DNA from: an uncultured Stomatobaculum sp.
GTDB taxonomy: Bacteria; Bacillota; Clostridia; Lachnospirales; Lachnospiraceae
Assembly (NCBI GenBank): GCA_938010625.1
Contig: CALLVJ010000223.1
Span: forward strand, 1-5,627
Length of the DNA stretch: 5,627 nucleotides
Reading direction: 5' to 3'
In this document: positions 5,625 through 5,627 of the stretch, one piece after another
Position numbering within the stretch: the stretch's first letter is position 1
How the letters are laid out: each line of letters begins with the position of its first letter
Made by a program: the position numbers and the translations under genes
Notes under the pieces: model-generated
The model's database searches: none
The model's input: only the letters and a program-made list of their open reading frames with translations
Told to the model about the DNA's origin: nothing

Positions 5625-5627
5625 ATG

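Overview
The window looks like a chromosomal stretch from a moderately G+C-rich, low-oxygen Firmicute, probably a Clostridia/Lachnospiraceae-type organism. The reasons are strong GGAGG-type ribosome binding sites before most genes, short intergenic gaps, and protein sequences that read like clostridial family members. This placement is an inference from style, not from a marker gene. No RNA gene, CRISPR array, insertion sequence or phage gene is visible.

Layout: positions 1-202 are a non-coding leader. A plus-strand pair follows: a divalent-anion/SLC13-type permease (203-1480) and, 8 bases later, a small VOC-fold protein (1489-1836). Facing them on the minus strand is class II fumarase fumC (2013-3389); a perfect 13-bp inverted repeat (1954-1994) lies between the convergent ends. 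Divergent from fumC, across a 121-base gap, is a half-size EamA/DMT transporter (3511-3924, plus). It converges on a minus-strand argininosuccinate synthase, argG (4062-5534), with a second long inverted repeat (4008-4045) between them. The last 93 bases are the argG leader.

Working together: fumC and argG are connected through metabolism. ArgG uses aspartate and citrulline; the later ArgH step (not in this window) releases fumarate, which fumarase hydrates to malate. A DASS/SLC13-type carrier typically moves di- or tricarboxylates, so the neighbourhood leans toward C4-acid and nitrogen metabolism. The genes are separate transcription units, so this link is suggestive only. The VOC protein points elsewhere: it resembles the VOC domain appended to some clostridial KDPG/KHG aldolases, so the permease could instead carry a sugar acid.

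The most unusual item is argG. After a complete synthase core of about 405 residues it carries a roughly 80-residue lysine-rich, histone-H1-like tail. Two positions that bind citrulline in human ASS1 also appear to be replaced by alanine. Everything else is ordinary housekeeping or accessory metabolism, and no clear new multi-gene system is seen.
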